Source of the DNA: CADEEL01 sp050246475
GTDB taxonomy: Bacteria > Pseudomonadota > Alphaproteobacteria > Caulobacterales > Aquidulcibacteraceae
Direction of reading: 5' to 3'
Length of the DNA stretch: 64,000 nt
Assembly: GCA_050246475.1 (NCBI GenBank)
Contig: JBFWVZ010000006.1
Location: 1 to 64,000 of the forward strand
Shown: in pieces, positions 24,616-33,462 of the stretch
Numbering within the stretch: the stretch's first letter is position 1
Layout: every line of letters begins with the position of its first letter
The notes under the pieces: model-generated
Database searches by the model: none
Told to the model about the DNA's origin: nothing
What the model saw: the letters and a program-made list of their open reading frames with translations, nothing else
Translations under genes and position numbers: made by a program

Positions 24616-25986
24616 GTGACTTCCTCCCCATCCCGCACCTATTTCGGCACAGACGGCATCCGCGGCACCGCGAATTCGCACCCGATGACGCCGGAGATCG
24701 CTTTGCGAGTCGGCTTGGCCGCCGGCAAGCGCTTCATGAGCAAGGATGAGCGCCGCCACCTCGTCGTCATTGGCAAGGATACGCGCCTCTCCGGCTACAT
24801 GATCGAGCCGGCCTTGGTCGCGGGCTTCACGGCGGTCGGCATGGACGTGCGCCTCTTCGGCCCGCTGCCGACGCCGGCCGTGGCGATGATGACGCGCTCG
24901 CTGCGCGCCGATTTGGGCGTGATGATCTCCGCCTCGCACAACAAATACGCCGACAACGGCATCAAGCTCTTCGGGCCGGACGGCTACAAGATGAGCGACG
25001 CCGACGAGGCCGAGATCGAGCGCTTGATGGACGCCCCGCTCGACAAGGGCTTGGCGCCCCCCAACAAGCTTGGCCGCGCTCAGCGCATCGATGACGCTCA
25101 GGCGCGCTACGTCGAGATCGTCAAGGCGACATTCCCGCGTGGATTGCGCCTCTCAGGCATGCGCATCGTCGTCGATGCCGCCAACGGCGCCGCCTACAAA
25201 GTGGCCCCCACCGCGCTCTACGAATTGGGCGCCGAAGTCATTCCCTTGGGCGTCGATCCCAACGGCTTCAACATCAACGAGGAATGCGGCTCCACCGATA
25301 CGAATGCGTTGCGCGAAGCCGTGCTGCGCTACCGCGCCGACATCGGCATTGCGCTCGATGGCGATGCGGACCGCGTGCTCATCATGGATGAGAAGGGCGC
25401 GCTGGTGGATGGCGATCAACTCATGGCGCTCATCGCATCGGAATGGAAAAAGGCAGGCGGGCTCTCAAAGCCCGGCATCGTCGCGACGCTCATGTCGAAC
25501 CTGGGCCTCGAGCGCTTCTTGAAAGGGCAGGGCCTCGCGCTGGAGCGCACGGCGGTCGGTGATCGCTACGTCGTCGAGGCGATGCGCGCCAAAGGCTACA
25601 ATGTCGGCGGCGAACAATCCGGCCACATCATCCTCTCCAACTTTTCCACGACCGGAGACGGTCTCATCGCGGCGCTGCAAGTGCTTGCCGCACTGGTGCA
25701 GGCGGGCAAGCCCGTGAGCGAGATCTGTCACTTGTTCGAGCCAGCGCCGCAAATCCTGGAGAACGTGCGCTTCAAGGGCGGCGCACCGCTCGACGATGAA
25801 GCCGTTAAGGAAACCATCCGCGCCGCCGAGAAGCGCCTTGGAAGCAAAGGCCGCCTCGTCGTGCGCAAATCCGGCACCGAGCCGCTCGTGCGCATCATGG
25901 CCGAAGGCGATGACGAAGCGCTCGTGAAGGAGGTCGTCGGCGAAATCGCGACGGCCGTGCGCGAAGCCGCCCGCGCGGCGGCATGA
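24616..25986 (+). CDS. glmM: Phosphoglucosamine mutase
   Basis: Converts glucosamine-6-phosphate to glucosamine-1-phosphate. RTYFGTDGIRGTAN opens the protein, MISASHNKYADNGIKLF near 103 holds the phosphoserine, ALDGDADRVLIMD near 245 binds metal, and RKSGTEPLVRIMAEG near 420 binds phosphate. From the GTG at 24616 the protein has 456 residues, right for the family. In-frame ATGs at 24544 and 24556 would add a Ser/Arg-rich tail; an AGGAGAG at about 24564 has no start codon at normal spacing. The gene ends with an ATGA overlap to the next. With glmS it feeds UDP-GlcNAc synthesis. Confidence 0.93.
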   Translation: MTSSPSRTYFGTDGIRGTANSHPMTPEIALRVGLAAGKRFMSKDERRHLVVIGKDTRLSGYMIEPALVAGFTAVGMDVRLFGPLPTPAVAMMTRSLRADLGVMISASHNKYADNGIKLFGPDGYKMSDADEAEIERLMDAPLDKGLAPPNKLGRAQRIDDAQARYVEIVKATFPRGLRLSGMRIVVDAANGAAYKVAPTALYELGAEVIPLGVDPNGFNINEECGSTDTNALREAVLRYRADIGIALDGDADRVLIMDEKGALVDGDQLMALIASEWKKAGGLSKPGIVATLMSNLGLERFLKGQGLALERTAVGDRYVVEAMRAKGYNVGGEQSGHIILSNFSTTGDGLIAALQVLAALVQAGKPVSEICHLFEPAPQILENVRFKGGAPLDDEAVKETIRAAEKRLGSKGRLVVRKSGTEPLVRIMAEGDDEALVKEVVGEIATAVREAARAAA

Positions 25987-26276
25987 CGAGAGCAAAGACG
26001 CATAGTGACGGCTCGCTCTGCCCCGAAGGCACGCAATCGCTGCCGTCCAGCGGCGCGATCTGTTGCGATGCTTTCGGCTGGCGCACGTTGGCTTGCTATT
26101 TCGACATCCGCTACGAATTCTGGGAAAATCCGGAAGGCTGGTTCGTGATCATCCAGCCCGATGCGGGCGGGGGCGGCATTCTCCTAAGCTATTGCCCGCA
26201 CTGCGGCGCGAAGCTGCCCGGCGAACTCGAGCCCGGGCGCTACATGAACATGAGCGGCCTCGAGTTCGACGCGTGA
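25983..26276 (+). CDS. Small zinc-ribbon-like hypothetical protein
   Basis: A 97-residue protein of unknown function. It has two Cys clusters, ICCDAFGWRTLACYF near residues 26-40 and SYCPHCGAKLPGEL near 72-86; the latter is a CxxC ribbon half that may bind zinc. The middle is rich in aromatic residues. The ATG overlaps the glmM stop (ATGA) and its own stop overlaps the next gene's GTG, so it is embedded in an operon with glmM and the DOMON-like gene. Confidence 0.7.
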   Translation: MTRAKTHSDGSLCPEGTQSLPSSGAICCDAFGWRTLACYFDIRYEFWENPEGWFVIIQPDAGGGGILLSYCPHCGAKLPGELEPGRYMNMSGLEFDA

Positions 26277-26788
26277 TCCTCACGCCGCATCCCGAAACGC
26301 CAAGCGGGGCGGTGGCGCGCATCGACGTCGCGGTTGAACGCGCGCAGTATTCGCTCCGCATCCGCTACGCAGCGACGGGCGACGTCGCGCGCCTCAGTAC
26401 CGCCCCGCCATCGAATGCCGCGCGCGCGGACGAACTCTGGCGCACCACCTGTTTTGAAGCCTTCATCCGCCCTGAGAACGGGGAGGGCTATCGCGAACTC
26501 AACCTCGCGCCCTCAACGCAATGGGCCGCCTACAGCTTCACATCTTATCGCACAGGCATGGCGAACACGGACGATCTCGGCCCCCCGCACATCGAAACGC
26601 GCCGCGGCGAAGGTTCGTTCGAACTCATCGCGTCCATCCCCCATCGCCTGCCGCCGGGCCCTTGGCGCGTTGCGCTGTCCGCGATCATCGAGGAAACCTT
26701 CGGCGCCAAATCCTACTGGGCGCTCGCGCATCCGCCCGGAAAGCCGGACTTTCACCACCCGGATGGATTCGTCTGCGAACTCCCGTAA
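26273..26788 (+). CDS. DOMON-like domain protein
   Basis: A 171-residue protein starting with a GTG that overlaps the preceding stop. Recurring features are a beta-sandwich start (ARIDVAVERAQYSLRIRYAA), RTTCFEAFIRPENGEGYRELNLAPSTQ split by short loops, and SYWALAHPPGKPDFHHPDGF near the end. These match the DOMON-like family of bacterial proteins of unknown ligand. No signal peptide is visible, so it is probably cytoplasmic. The operon with glmM and the NamZ-like gene suggests a link to amino-sugar metabolism, as inference. Confidence 0.75.
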   Translation: MILTPHPETPSGAVARIDVAVERAQYSLRIRYAATGDVARLSTAPPSNAARADELWRTTCFEAFIRPENGEGYRELNLAPSTQWAAYSFTSYRTGMANTDDLGPPHIETRRGEGSFELIASIPHRLPPGPWRVALSAIIEETFGAKSYWALAHPPGKPDFHHPDGFVCELP

Positions 26789-26797
26789 AGCGTCGCC

Positions 26798-28003
26798 ATG
26801 CTCAAGACCGGCCTTGACCGTCTCCTCGCCGATCCCGCTTTGCGCGCGCCGCTCGCCGGCAAGCGCGTCGCGCTCGTGGCGCACCCGGCCTCCGTCACGC
26901 CCGATCTGACGCACGCGCTCGATGCGCTGGCCGCGACCGGCGACATTCGCCTCACCGCCGCCTTCGGCCCCCAGCATGGCCTGCGCGGCGATAAGCAGGA
27001 CAACATGGTCGAGTCGCCGGATTTCGATGATCCGAAGCTCGGCATTCCTGTGTTCAGCCTCTACGGAGACGTGCGCCGCCCGTCCGGCCAGATGATGAGC
27101 ACGTTCGATGTCGCGCTCTTCGATCTCCAGGATCTCGGCTGCCGCATCTACACCTTCATCACCACGCTGCTCTACATGCTCGAAGAAGCCGCACGCACCG
27201 GGAAAGAAGTGTGGGTGCTGGATCGCCCCAATCCGGCGGGCCGACCGATCGAGGGGCTGACGCTTCGTCCCGGTTGGGAGAGTTTCGTCGGCGCCGGCCC
27301 GATGCCGATGCGCCATGGCCTCACACTCGGCGAACTCGGCCATTGGTTCATCAAGCACTTCAAACTCGACGTCGCCTATCGCGTCATCGAGATGGAGGGC
27401 TACGACCCGAACGCGGCGCCCGGCTATGGCTGGCCGCTCGGCGAACGCACGTGGGTCAATCCAAGCCCCAACGCAGCCAATCTCTGGATGGCGCGCGCCT
27501 ACGCCGGCACCGTGATGCTCGAAGGCGCGACGCTCTCGGAAGGGCGGGGCACGACGCGGCCCCTCGAACTCTTCGGCGCGCCGGACATCGAAGGCCCGCG
27601 CGTCATCGCGGAAATGCAGCATCTGGCGCCGCATTGGCTGCGCGGCTGCCGCCTGCGCGCCTGCTTCTTCGAACCGACCTTCCATAAGCACGTGAAGCAG
27701 CTCTGCAGCGGCGTGCAGATTCACACGGAGGACGGAAGCTACGATCACGAAGCTTTCCGCCCTTGGCGCCTGCAAGCGGTGGCGTTCAAAGCGATCCGCA
27801 ATCTCTATCCGGATTACGCGCTCTGGCGCGATTTTCCCTACGAGTATGTGCTCGATAAACTCGCCATCGACGTCATCAACGGCTCGCCGCTGTTGCGCGA
27901 ATGGGTGGACGATCCAAATGCCGCGCCCGGTGACCTCGATGCAATCACGAAACCGGATGAAGAAGCCTGGCGCGAAGAACGCCGCGGATTTCTGTTGTAC
28001 TAA
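26798..28003 (+). CDS. DUF1343 family protein, NamZ-like exo-N-acetylmuramidase
   Basis: A 401-residue protein of the DUF1343 family, whose characterised member NamZ of Bacillus releases N-acetylmuramic acid from peptidoglycan chain ends. Family features are GKRVALVAHPASVT near 25, FGPQHGLRGDKQDNM near 66, PVFSLYGD, FDLQDLGCRIYTFI near 110 and DRPNPAG near 146. No signal peptide is visible at the N-terminus, unlike secreted homologues, so it may work on recycled fragments in the cytoplasm. It begins 9 bases after the DOMON-like gene, in one operon with glmM. Muramidase activity is inferred from family only. Confidence 0.9.
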   Translation: MLKTGLDRLLADPALRAPLAGKRVALVAHPASVTPDLTHALDALAATGDIRLTAAFGPQHGLRGDKQDNMVESPDFDDPKLGIPVFSLYGDVRRPSGQMMSTFDVALFDLQDLGCRIYTFITTLLYMLEEAARTGKEVWVLDRPNPAGRPIEGLTLRPGWESFVGAGPMPMRHGLTLGELGHWFIKHFKLDVAYRVIEMEGYDPNAAPGYGWPLGERTWVNPSPNAANLWMARAYAGTVMLEGATLSEGRGTTRPLELFGAPDIEGPRVIAEMQHLAPHWLRGCRLRACFFEPTFHKHVKQLCSGVQIHTEDGSYDHEAFRPWRLQAVAFKAIRNLYPDYALWRDFPYEYVLDKLAIDVINGSPLLREWVDDPNAAPGDLDAITKPDEEAWREERRGFLLY

Positions 28004-28305
28004 GCGAGGCCACCTACCCAAACGGACAACGCTATCATCACGACGGCGGCAAGCACTGAACAGAGAGCGCCAACTATGAATGCTGCCGCCGCTGCCGCGC
28101 GCGTGCGCGCCGCCGCGCTTTGAGCTTCGCTTCGCGAGAGGACGTGAGATGCAAAGTCGATCACCGCCAAACCCAACGCGATGAGCGTCGCAGCGCCAAC
28201 TAGCATGGCGGCGGTCATCGCCATCGGACTTTGATAAACGTTGAGTGCGATTGCCGCGAACCCGCAGACGAACCCGAGAGAGCCGGCTGCCAAAGCGAGC
28301 TTCAT
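28000..28305 (-). CDS. Small membrane protein, three predicted membrane segments
   Basis: A 101-residue hydrophobic protein with about three membrane segments: residues 3-22, 29-48 and 72-98. A basic, Ala/Ser-rich loop (RSEAQSAAARTRAA) separates the second and third. I do not recognise a family. Its start overlaps the pgi stop by 4 bases, so it is probably co-transcribed with ugd and pgi, and its end overlaps the convergent NamZ-like gene by 4 bases. Translation of a short Ala-rich membrane protein here is plausible but not certain. Confidence 0.6.
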   Translation of the reverse strand: MKLALAAGSLGFVCGFAAIALNVYQSPMAMTAAMLVGAATLIALGLAVIDFASHVLSRSEAQSAAARTRAAAAAAFIVGALCSVLAAVVMIALSVWVGGLA

Positions 28306-29780
28306 GTCCTAAGCCGCTCCACCCACGCCGACGTCGCGGGATCGTCCGGCGTCGCGTTGCCTTCGAGCGCCGCCGTTAAATCGCGCGCCATCGCTTTCCC
28401 GAGCTCGACCCCCCACTGATCGAACGGATTGACGCCCGCGAGCCACGCCTGCGCGGCGGTGCGATGTTCGTAGAACGCCAGCAGCGCCCCGAGGCTTTCG
28501 GGTGAAAGGTCGTCAAGCGCCATCATCGTGGAGGCGCGATTGCCCGGAAAAGCGCGGTGGGGCGCCGCGTCATCGCGCGCGCCGTGCATAAGCGCCTGGG
28601 CCTGCGCGAGTGCGTTGGCGAGGAGCGCCGTGCGCCCCGCGCCGCCCGCATCCTTCACCACGATGAACTCGACCGGAACTTCTTCGACGCCCTGATGCAG
28701 CAATTGAAAGAACGAATGCTGCGCGTTCGTCCCCGCCGCGCCCCAGGTCACCCCCGCGGCGGGTCGTGCAAGAACCCGCCCGTCGCGATCCACGCGCTTG
28801 CCGTTCGATTCCATTTCGAGCTGTTGAAGGTAGGCCGGCAAAAGCCGCAAGCGCTCCGCATACGGAACAAGCGCGTAGCCGCCGCGCCCGAGCGCCTCGC
28901 GATTCCAGGCCTGCACGGCCGCGGCGAGCATCGGCGCATTCTGAGCGAACGGCGCGTCCCGGAAGTGCGCGTCCATCGCCGCCGCACCCGTCAGCAAGCG
29001 ATCGAACGATCCCGGCTGCAGCGCGATTTCCAGAACGAGCCCGATCGCGGACCAGAGCGAATAACGCCCCCCGACCCAGTCCCAGAACGGGAACACCTCC
29101 GAGGCGCCCCAAGCCTTGGCGCGTTCCGGCGCCGCCGAAACCGCGACGAGTCGCCCCGTCGCATGCGAGCCGAGCCACGCGCGCGCGATCTCCGCATTCG
29201 CGAGCGTCTCGAGCGTCGTGAACGTCTTCGAGCAGACGATGACGAGCGTCCGCGCCGGATCGAGCCCTTCGAGTGCGTCGTCGATATCGGCATTATCGAC
29301 ATTGGACGCGAACCGCGCGCGGATGTCCGCGCGGTGAAGCGCCTTGAGCGCGTCATAGACGAGCCGCGGCCCTAGATCGGAGCCGCCGATGCCGATGCTG
29401 ACCACCGCATCGATCCCGGAAAGCCCCGCCGCGAATGCGCGCATCCGGTCGCGCGTTTCGCGCACCTCCGTTGGCGCATCACCCGCGCGCAGCGCCCAAT
29501 GCATCGCCGCGCGGCCCTCGGTGTTGTTGACCGCTTCGCCAGCGAACATGCGGTCGCGCTCGCGAAACACGCCGCGCGCTGCGGAATATGCTTCAAGCGC
29601 CTGCAACGCGCCCGCATCGATTCGCTGCCGCGACAAATCGAGTGTCAAATGAGGCGCTGAAAACGTCAGAGCGTCCGCACGGATTGCATCGCGCGCAAAG
29701 AGGTCGATCAGAGTCGTTTCGCGCAGCCGCGCCGCTTCGCGCGCGACGTGCGCCCAAGCGGCTTCGGCGCCCGCGCTCAC
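28302..29780 (-). CDS. pgi: Glucose-6-phosphate isomerase
   Basis: Interconverts glucose-6-phosphate and fructose-6-phosphate, linking glycolysis to sugar-nucleotide synthesis. VVSIGIGGSDLGPRLVYDAL near 109 is the phosphate-binding segment. KTFTTLETLANA near 185 and GGRYSLWSAIGL near 227 follow. GTNAQHSFFQLLHQG near 345 is the family signature. At 492 residues it is the shorter type common in alphaproteobacteria. The GTG start overlaps the ugd stop (GTGA), so the two are coupled. Confidence 0.95.
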   Translation of the reverse strand: MSAGAEAAWAHVAREAARLRETTLIDLFARDAIRADALTFSAPHLTLDLSRQRIDAGALQALEAYSAARGVFRERDRMFAGEAVNNTEGRAAMHWALRAGDAPTEVRETRDRMRAFAAGLSGIDAVVSIGIGGSDLGPRLVYDALKALHRADIRARFASNVDNADIDDALEGLDPARTLVIVCSKTFTTLETLANAEIARAWLGSHATGRLVAVSAAPERAKAWGASEVFPFWDWVGGRYSLWSAIGLVLEIALQPGSFDRLLTGAAAMDAHFRDAPFAQNAPMLAAAVQAWNREALGRGGYALVPYAERLRLLPAYLQQLEMESNGKRVDRDGRVLARPAAGVTWGAAGTNAQHSFFQLLHQGVEEVPVEFIVVKDAGGAGRTALLANALAQAQALMHGARDDAAPHRAFPGNRASTMMALDDLSPESLGALLAFYEHRTAAQAWLAGVNPFDQWGVELGKAMARDLTAALEGNATPDDPATSAWVERLRT

Positions 29781-31081
29781 GGCCGCCCGATGCTCGTATA
29801 CTGAAAGCCCTTCGCGCGCATTTCGGCGGGCTTATAGATGTTCCGGAGATCGACGATCACCGGGCTTTTGAGCGCGGCCTTTACGCGCCCGAGATCGAGC
29901 GCGCGGAACTGATCCCACTCCGTGATGATCGCGACCGCATCGGCGCCTTCGAGGCATTGATAGGGCCCCTCCGCAAACTCGACATCCTTGAGCATGTGCT
30001 TGGCTTCCCTCATGCCTTCGGGGTCGAACGCGCGCACCTTGGCGCCCGCCGCTTGCAGCGCCGGCACAATGTCGAGCGCGGGCGCGTCGCGCATATCGTC
30101 CGTGTTCGGCTTAAACGCGAGCCCCAACACCGCGATTGTCTTGCCGCTCACGTCCCCTCCGAGCGCCGCGATCACCTTCTGCGCCATCTTTTTCTTGCGC
30201 GCGTCGTTCACGGAGACGGTCGTCTCGACGAGCTTCACCGGCGCCTTGGCTTCCTGCGCGGTGCGCACGAGGGCAAGCGTGTCTTTCGGGAAGCAGGAGC
30301 CGCCATAGCCGGGCCCCGCGTTCAAAAACTTCGAGCCGATTCGGTTGTCGAGCCCGATCCCGCGCGCGACTTGCTGCACATCCGCGCCCACTGCTTCGCA
30401 AAGATCCGCCATCTCGTTGATGAATGTGATCTTGACCGCGAGGAACGCGTTGCCTGCGTACTTGATGAGTTCGGACGTGCGCCGGCTGGTGAAGAGGAGA
30501 GGCGTCTCGTTGAGATAGAGCGGGCGATAGAGCTCACGCATCACCTCTCGCGCGCGCTCATCGTCTGTGCCGACGACGACGCGGTCGGGGCGTTTAAAGT
30601 CGCTGATCGCCGCGCCCTCGCGCAGAAACTCTGGATTGGAGACGACCGTGAAATCCGCGTCGGGCCGCCGCCTCTTGATGATCGCTTCGACTTCGTCGCC
30701 CGTGCCGACAGGCACCGTCGATTTGGTGACGACGACGGTGTAGCCATCCATGAGATCTGCAATCTCCTCGGCCGCGCCATGCACGTACGAAAGGTCCGCA
30801 TGCCCATCCCCGCGCCGCGACGGCGTGCCGACCGCGATAAACACCGCGTCCGAATTGTGGATCGAGTCCGCGGCGTTCTCCGTGAAGAAGAGCCGCCCCT
30901 CGCGCACGTTCTGCGCGACGAGATCGTCGAGCCCCGGCTCGTAGATCGGCATTTCGTTACGCAGCAATTTTTCGATCTTCGACGGATCCTTGTCGACGCA
31001 CGTCACCACGTGGCCGAAGTCGGCGAAGCAGGCGCCGGAAACGAGGCCCACATAGCCCGTGCCGATCATCGTCACGCGCAT
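29777..31081 (-). CDS. ugd: UDP-glucose 6-dehydrogenase
   Basis: Oxidises UDP-glucose twice to UDP-glucuronate. RVTMIGTGYVGLVSGACFAD opens the NAD-binding fold, TKSTVPVGTGDEVEA near 115 is conserved, and the catalytic Cys is in GPGYGGSCFPKDT near 254. The C-terminal IAVLGLAFKPNTDDMRD follows. I chose the ATG before RVTMIG; the 10 upstream residues are not family-like. Its product feeds the UDP-xylose synthase at 34914-35888. It starts 4 bases after the mutase gene ends, so the group mutase, ugd, pgi and the membrane protein is one operon. Confidence 0.95.
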   Translation of the reverse strand: MRVTMIGTGYVGLVSGACFADFGHVVTCVDKDPSKIEKLLRNEMPIYEPGLDDLVAQNVREGRLFFTENAADSIHNSDAVFIAVGTPSRRGDGHADLSYVHGAAEEIADLMDGYTVVVTKSTVPVGTGDEVEAIIKRRRPDADFTVVSNPEFLREGAAISDFKRPDRVVVGTDDERAREVMRELYRPLYLNETPLLFTSRRTSELIKYAGNAFLAVKITFINEMADLCEAVGADVQQVARGIGLDNRIGSKFLNAGPGYGGSCFPKDTLALVRTAQEAKAPVKLVETTVSVNDARKKKMAQKVIAALGGDVSGKTIAVLGLAFKPNTDDMRDAPALDIVPALQAAGAKVRAFDPEGMREAKHMLKDVEFAEGPYQCLEGADAVAIITEWDQFRALDLGRVKAALKSPVIVDLRNIYKPAEMRAKGFQYTSIGRP

Positions 31082-31085
31082 TCGT

Positions 31086-32609
31086 TCAAATCTCCTGGTT
31101 GTAGGCGCCAACTTCCTTGAAGCGCGCCAGGCGTGGTTTCACTTCTTCTCGGAAGAGCGCGCGCATATCGTCCTCGCTCTTCATGCTTTCAACGACGGTC
31201 ACGAGCTCCGGCTTGTTGGAGGAAGCGCGCACAAGCACCCAGGAGCCGTCTTCAAGCGTCACGCGTGCGCCGTTGACCGTGTTCACGTCGCGGATCGCGC
31301 GCCCGAGGATGCGCCCGTTCTCTTTCGCCAGCGCTTCGTATTGCGCAACAACCTGATCGACGATCCCGTACTTGGTCTCGTCGTCGCAATGCGGACTCAT
31401 CGTGAGCGACGTGTAGGAGACCGGCAGCGCCTTCCTGAGATCGGAGAGCTTCTTGCCCTCGTTCCGGTCGAGCATGGCAAGCACCGCGCTCGCCGCCACG
31501 ATCCCGTCGTCGTACCCAAGGCCGATCGGCGCGCGGAAGAAGAAGTGCCCGCTCTTCTCGAAGCCCGCGAGCGCGTTGAGCTCGGTCGTCCGGCGCTTGA
31601 TGTACGAGTGCCCCGTCTTCCAGTAATCCACCTTGGCGCCGTTCGCCGAGAGCACGGGATCGACGCTGTAGAGCCCGGTCGATTTCACATCGACGACGAA
31701 CGTCGCGCCTTTGAATTGGCGTGAAAGATCGCGCGCGAGGATGAGGCCGATCTTGTCGGCGAAAATCTCTTCGCCTTCGTCGTCCACTACGCCGCAGCGA
31801 TCCCCGTCCCCGTCGAAGCCGAGCGCGAGGTCGGCGCCGTGCGCCTTCACCGCATGCGCCATGTCGTGCAGCATCTCGGAATCTTCGGGATTGGCGTTGT
31901 AGTGCGGGAACGTCCAATCGGGCGTGCAGTGCAGCTCGATCACCTCGGCGCCCATCCGGCGAAGCGCTTCCGGCGCGAACGCGCCCGCCGTGCCGTTGCC
32001 GCAGGCGACGATCGCCTTGATCTTCCGCTTGAGCGAAATCTTTTCCGCGGCATGCGCAATGTAGCGTTCGCGCATCCCTTCGACCGCTTGATAGCTCCCG
32101 CCGGCGCGCGCCTTGAAGGCGCCCGCAAGCACGATGTCCCTCAAGCGCCCCATCTCGTCGGGCCCGAAGGTGAGCGGGCGCTCGGCGCCCATCTTCACCC
32201 CCGTCCAGCCGTTCTCGTTGTGGGAGGCCGTCACCATCGCCACGCACGGAATGTCGAGCGCGAATTGCGCGAAATATGCCGTCGGAGAAAGCGCGAGCCC
32301 GATGTCGTGCACGGAAACGCCCGCGCGCATGAGCCCGAGCGTCAGCGCCTGTTTGATCGAGAGCGAATAGGCGCGGTAGTCGTGCCCGACGACGATCCGC
32401 GGCGCGACGCCCATCTCGTGAATAAGCGTGCCGAGCCCCAGCCCGAGCGCCTCGACGCCCAGCAGATTGAGCTCCGGCGCCTTGGCCGAACCAGGCGCGC
32501 CAAACCACCAACGCGCGTCGTATTCGCGAAACCCAGTCGGCTTCACGAGCGCAAGCGCCTCAAAATCGATCGTGTTCGCCGCCAGCTCGGCGCGGGGCGC
32601 GCTCGCCAT
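31086..32609 (-). CDS. Phosphomannomutase/phosphoglucomutase
   Basis: Interconverts hexose-6- and hexose-1-phosphates. TGFREYDARWWFG near 27 is the start of the fold. MVTASHNENGWTGVKMG near 135 holds the phosphoserine, GFDGDGDRCGVVDDEGEEI near 266 binds metal, KTGHSYIKRRTTE near 315 and EKSGHFFFRAPIGLGYDDG near 338 read the sugar, and a C-terminal RASSNKPELVTVVES near 470 binds phosphate. I chose the ATG at 32609. It resembles AlgC/ManB-type enzymes; whether it prefers glucose or mannose is not decided. It feeds UDP-glucose for Ugd and glucose-1-phosphate for RmlA. Confidence 0.9.
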   Translation of the reverse strand: MASAPRAELAANTIDFEALALVKPTGFREYDARWWFGAPGSAKAPELNLLGVEALGLGLGTLIHEMGVAPRIVVGHDYRAYSLSIKQALTLGLMRAGVSVHDIGLALSPTAYFAQFALDIPCVAMVTASHNENGWTGVKMGAERPLTFGPDEMGRLRDIVLAGAFKARAGGSYQAVEGMRERYIAHAAEKISLKRKIKAIVACGNGTAGAFAPEALRRMGAEVIELHCTPDWTFPHYNANPEDSEMLHDMAHAVKAHGADLALGFDGDGDRCGVVDDEGEEIFADKIGLILARDLSRQFKGATFVVDVKSTGLYSVDPVLSANGAKVDYWKTGHSYIKRRTTELNALAGFEKSGHFFFRAPIGLGYDDGIVAASAVLAMLDRNEGKKLSDLRKALPVSYTSLTMSPHCDDETKYGIVDQVVAQYEALAKENGRILGRAIRDVNTVNGARVTLEDGSWVLVRASSNKPELVTVVESMKSEDDMRALFREEVKPRLARFKEVGAYNQEI

Positions 32610-32724
32610 CCCTAGCCTTTCGGAATTTCGGCGCCTCCTTTGAGGCGCCCGGCGGCAAAACTCAACGCCCCGCCTGCGCCCGCGCGAAAGGTTCTCCAGC
32701 CGGGGGTGGCGGGTAGGGCCGATT

Positions 32725-33462
32725 ATGCTTAAGAGCGCGCCCATGCCGCAGCTTGCACTTCTTCGCCACGGCCAGAGCCAGTGGAATCTTGAGAACCGCT
32801 TCACCGGTTGGGTCGACGTGGATTTGACTGCGGAGGGCGAGGCTCAGGCGCGCCGCGCTGGTGAACTGCTGAAGGCCGCCGGCGTTGCCTTCGATGCGAT
32901 GCACACCTCGGTCCTCACGCGCGCAATCCGCACCGGCAATCTCGCGCTTGAGAAGGCGGGGCTGAACTGGCTCCCGGTGCGCAAGGATTGGCGCTTGAAC
33001 GAGCGCCACTACGGCGCGTTGACCGGCCTCAACAAAGCCGAGACCGCCGCCAAGCACGGCGAGGAGCAGGTGAAGATCTGGCGCCGCTCCTACGATGTGC
33101 CGCCCCCGCCGCTCGAAGCGGGCGGCGAGTTCGATTTCACCAAGGATCGCCGCTATGCCGGCATCTCAAATCTTCCGCGCACGGAGAGTCTGAAAACGAC
33201 CCTGGAGCGCGTGCTGCCCTACTGGAACGAAGCGATCGCGCCCGACCTCAGTGCCGGAAAGCACTTGATCGTCGCCGCGCACGGCAATTCGCTGCGCGCT
33301 ATCGTCAAGCACCTCTATGGCTTGTCCGATGAGGCGATCATCAGCGTCGAGATGCCGACGGGAAATCCGTTGCTCGTCGAACTCGACGCCGGCCTGAAGC
33401 CCCAATCCGCCCGCTATCTTGACGAGGCCCGCGCCGAGAAGCTGCCGGCGCGCGCGGCGTGA
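32725..33462 (+). CDS. gpmA: 2,3-bisphosphoglycerate-dependent phosphoglycerate mutase
   Basis: Interconverts 3- and 2-phosphoglycerate in glycolysis. LALLRHGQSQWNLENRFTGW near 9 holds the phosphohistidine, DWRLNERHYGALTGLNKAE near 87 is the family signature, and IVAAHGNSLRAIVKHL near 176 carries the second His. The ATG at 32725 follows a GGGTAGGG Shine-Dalgarno by 6 bases; an ATG at 32743 is an alternative that matches shorter homologues. Length 245 residues is normal. Its stop overlaps the next gene's GTG. Confidence 0.95.
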   Translation: MLKSAPMPQLALLRHGQSQWNLENRFTGWVDVDLTAEGEAQARRAGELLKAAGVAFDAMHTSVLTRAIRTGNLALEKAGLNWLPVRKDWRLNERHYGALTGLNKAETAAKHGEEQVKIWRRSYDVPPPPLEAGGEFDFTKDRRYAGISNLPRTESLKTTLERVLPYWNEAIAPDLSAGKHLIVAAHGNSLRAIVKHLYGLSDEAIISVEMPTGNPLLVELDAGLKPQSARYLDEARAEKLPARAA

